From an uncultured Anaerolineae bacterium (GTDB taxonomy: Bacteria; Chloroflexota; Anaerolineae; Anaerolineales; Villigracilaceae): a stretch of 64,000 bases of DNA. The first letter of the stretch is position 1; every line of letters starts with the position of its first letter. Location of the stretch: contig CAIQVH010000025.1 of assembly GCA_903875215.1 (NCBI GenBank), positions 1 through 64,000 on the forward strand, read 5' to 3'. The position numbers and the translations under genes are program-made. Positions 63,413 to 64,000 of this stretch are shown here, in pieces. The notes beneath the pieces are model-generated. The model was given only the letters and a program-made list of their open reading frames with translations. It was not told where the DNA came from and made no database searches.

Positions 63413-64000
63413 ATGCAATCCACCCCGCCAGCCCTCAAAGAAACGCCGGATGTCAGCTGCGCCAACTGCGGCGCAAAACTGGTCTACAAGCCCGGCACCA
63501 CCCACCTGGCCTGCGATTACTGCGGATCCTCCTTCGAAATCGCCCAGCCGGAAAACGCCAACGCCGAGGCCGCCTCCCGCGAAAATGACCTGGAAACCGC
63601 CCTGGCCAACTGGGCTGCGGCACAGATTCAGGAAAAAACCTACGTCGTTTCGTGCAAGTCGTGCGGCGCACAATCTTCACTCCCTGAAAATCTCTTTTCT
63701 GACCGCTGCGCCTTTTGCGGCTCCCCAATCACCGTCAAACCAGACGAGCGCTCGATCGCGCGCCCGCAGGGATTGCTGCCATTCAAGCTGGAAAAATCCG
63801 CCGCGACCGCGGCCTTTGAAAAATGGCTGAAAAGCCTGTGGTTTGCCCCCAACAACCTGGCTAAAACCGCCCTGCACGACAACTTCAATGGTGTTTACCT
63901 GCCTTACTGGACCTTCGACGCCCAAACCCACTCGCATTATGTGGGCCAGCGCGGCGACGACTATTACGAAACGCACCGCGTCCGCAAGGAAGGCAAAATC
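63413..64000 (+). CDS. Zinc-ribbon protein, N-terminal part (cut by window end)
   Basis: The first 196 residues are present. Two zinc ribbons are visible, 'CANCGAKLVY ... CDYCGS' (about 16-40) and 'CKSCGAQSSL ... CAFCGS' (about 81-105), followed by 'QGLLPFKLEKSAATAAFEKW' and 'YLPYWTFDAQTHSHYVGQRG'. This matches the family annotated as TFIIB-type zinc ribbon or primosomal-protein-N'-like proteins, whose members usually end in membrane helices. Its role is unknown. AGGAG lies 9 nt before the ATG. Confidence 0.8.
   Translation, partial: MQSTPPALKETPDVSCANCGAKLVYKPGTTHLACDYCGSSFEIAQPENANAEAASRENDLETALANWAAAQIQEKTYVVSCKSCGAQSSLPENLFSDRCAFCGSPITVKPDERSIARPQGLLPFKLEKSAATAAFEKWLKSLWFAPNNLAKTALHDNFNGVYLPYWTFDAQTHSHYVGQRGDDYYETHRVRKEGKI

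Overview
This 64 kb window looks like a chromosomal segment of an uncultured member of the Chloroflexota, most likely Anaerolineae-like. The lineage is inferred from gene content and style, not from a database search. Points in favour are the paired nfeD/slipin genes, a two-repeat surface protein of a type I associate with this phylum, lipoproteins with L-x-x-C lipoboxes, many glycoside hydrolases with an ATPase-less sugar ABC transporter, and Shine-Dalgarno starts mixed with apparently leaderless ones. The standard code is used, with one UGA read as selenocysteine in selD. Both ends of the window cut genes.

Layout. 1-5.5 kb: the start of a large secreted repeat protein and a histidine kinase/response regulator pair. 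5.6-15.6 kb: an accessory island, running up to a tRNA-Pro gene. It holds a ParA ATPase with a ribbon-helix-helix-like partner and a 12-bp iteron array (a plasmid-type partition module), a membrane NERD protein, and a decayed type I restriction-modification locus. That locus has one intact hsdM, one frameshifted hsdM and a frameshifted half-size hsdS, with no hsdR in the window. The island also has a PIN/Phd toxin-antitoxin pair, a DUF3800 gene broken by an amber codon, a GxxExxY gene between direct repeats, and a tyrosine recombinase remnant 120 bp from tRNA-Pro(CGG). 15.7-33.9 kb: core and housekeeping genes: gyrA, birA, an M23 peptidase, rho, a CNNM/CBS membrane protein, selD, two SPFH proteins with nfeD, a PyrK-like Fe-S protein, wecC-like, RNase D, a beta-CASP nuclease and tRNA-Ser(CGA).

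34.7-60.2 kb: a carbohydrate-utilisation region. It has a lipoprotein with two GH5 domains, a metallophosphatase with a carbohydrate-binding tail, GH36, GH4, GH1 and GH5 enzymes, a set of sugar-modifying enzymes, a LacI regulator and a sugar ABC transporter (binding protein and two permeases). The sugar-modifying set comprises a DegT aminotransferase, a neutral-ceramidase-like hydrolase, an NAD epimerase, a Gfo/Idh oxidoreductase and a glycerol-1-phosphate-dehydrogenase-like enzyme. The lacI gene and the transporter operon share an identical 43-bp promoter/operator block, TTGACA-N17-TAGAAT followed by TGAAAACGTTTTCA. The transporter leader still carries the 3' end of a deleted lacI copy, so LacI very probably controls both. 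60.2-64 kb: a small lipoprotein, a PAS/GGDEF diguanylate cyclase and the start of a zinc-ribbon protein.

The most notable observations are the selenocysteine SelD with its SECIS-like hairpin, the par iterons, the lacI remnant that left its promoter on the ABC operon, and GC-rich palindromic repeats inserted in frame in two different enzymes. Also notable are the GxxExxY gene between 48-bp repeats and a small, apparently fused gene inside the tightly overlapping sugar operon.
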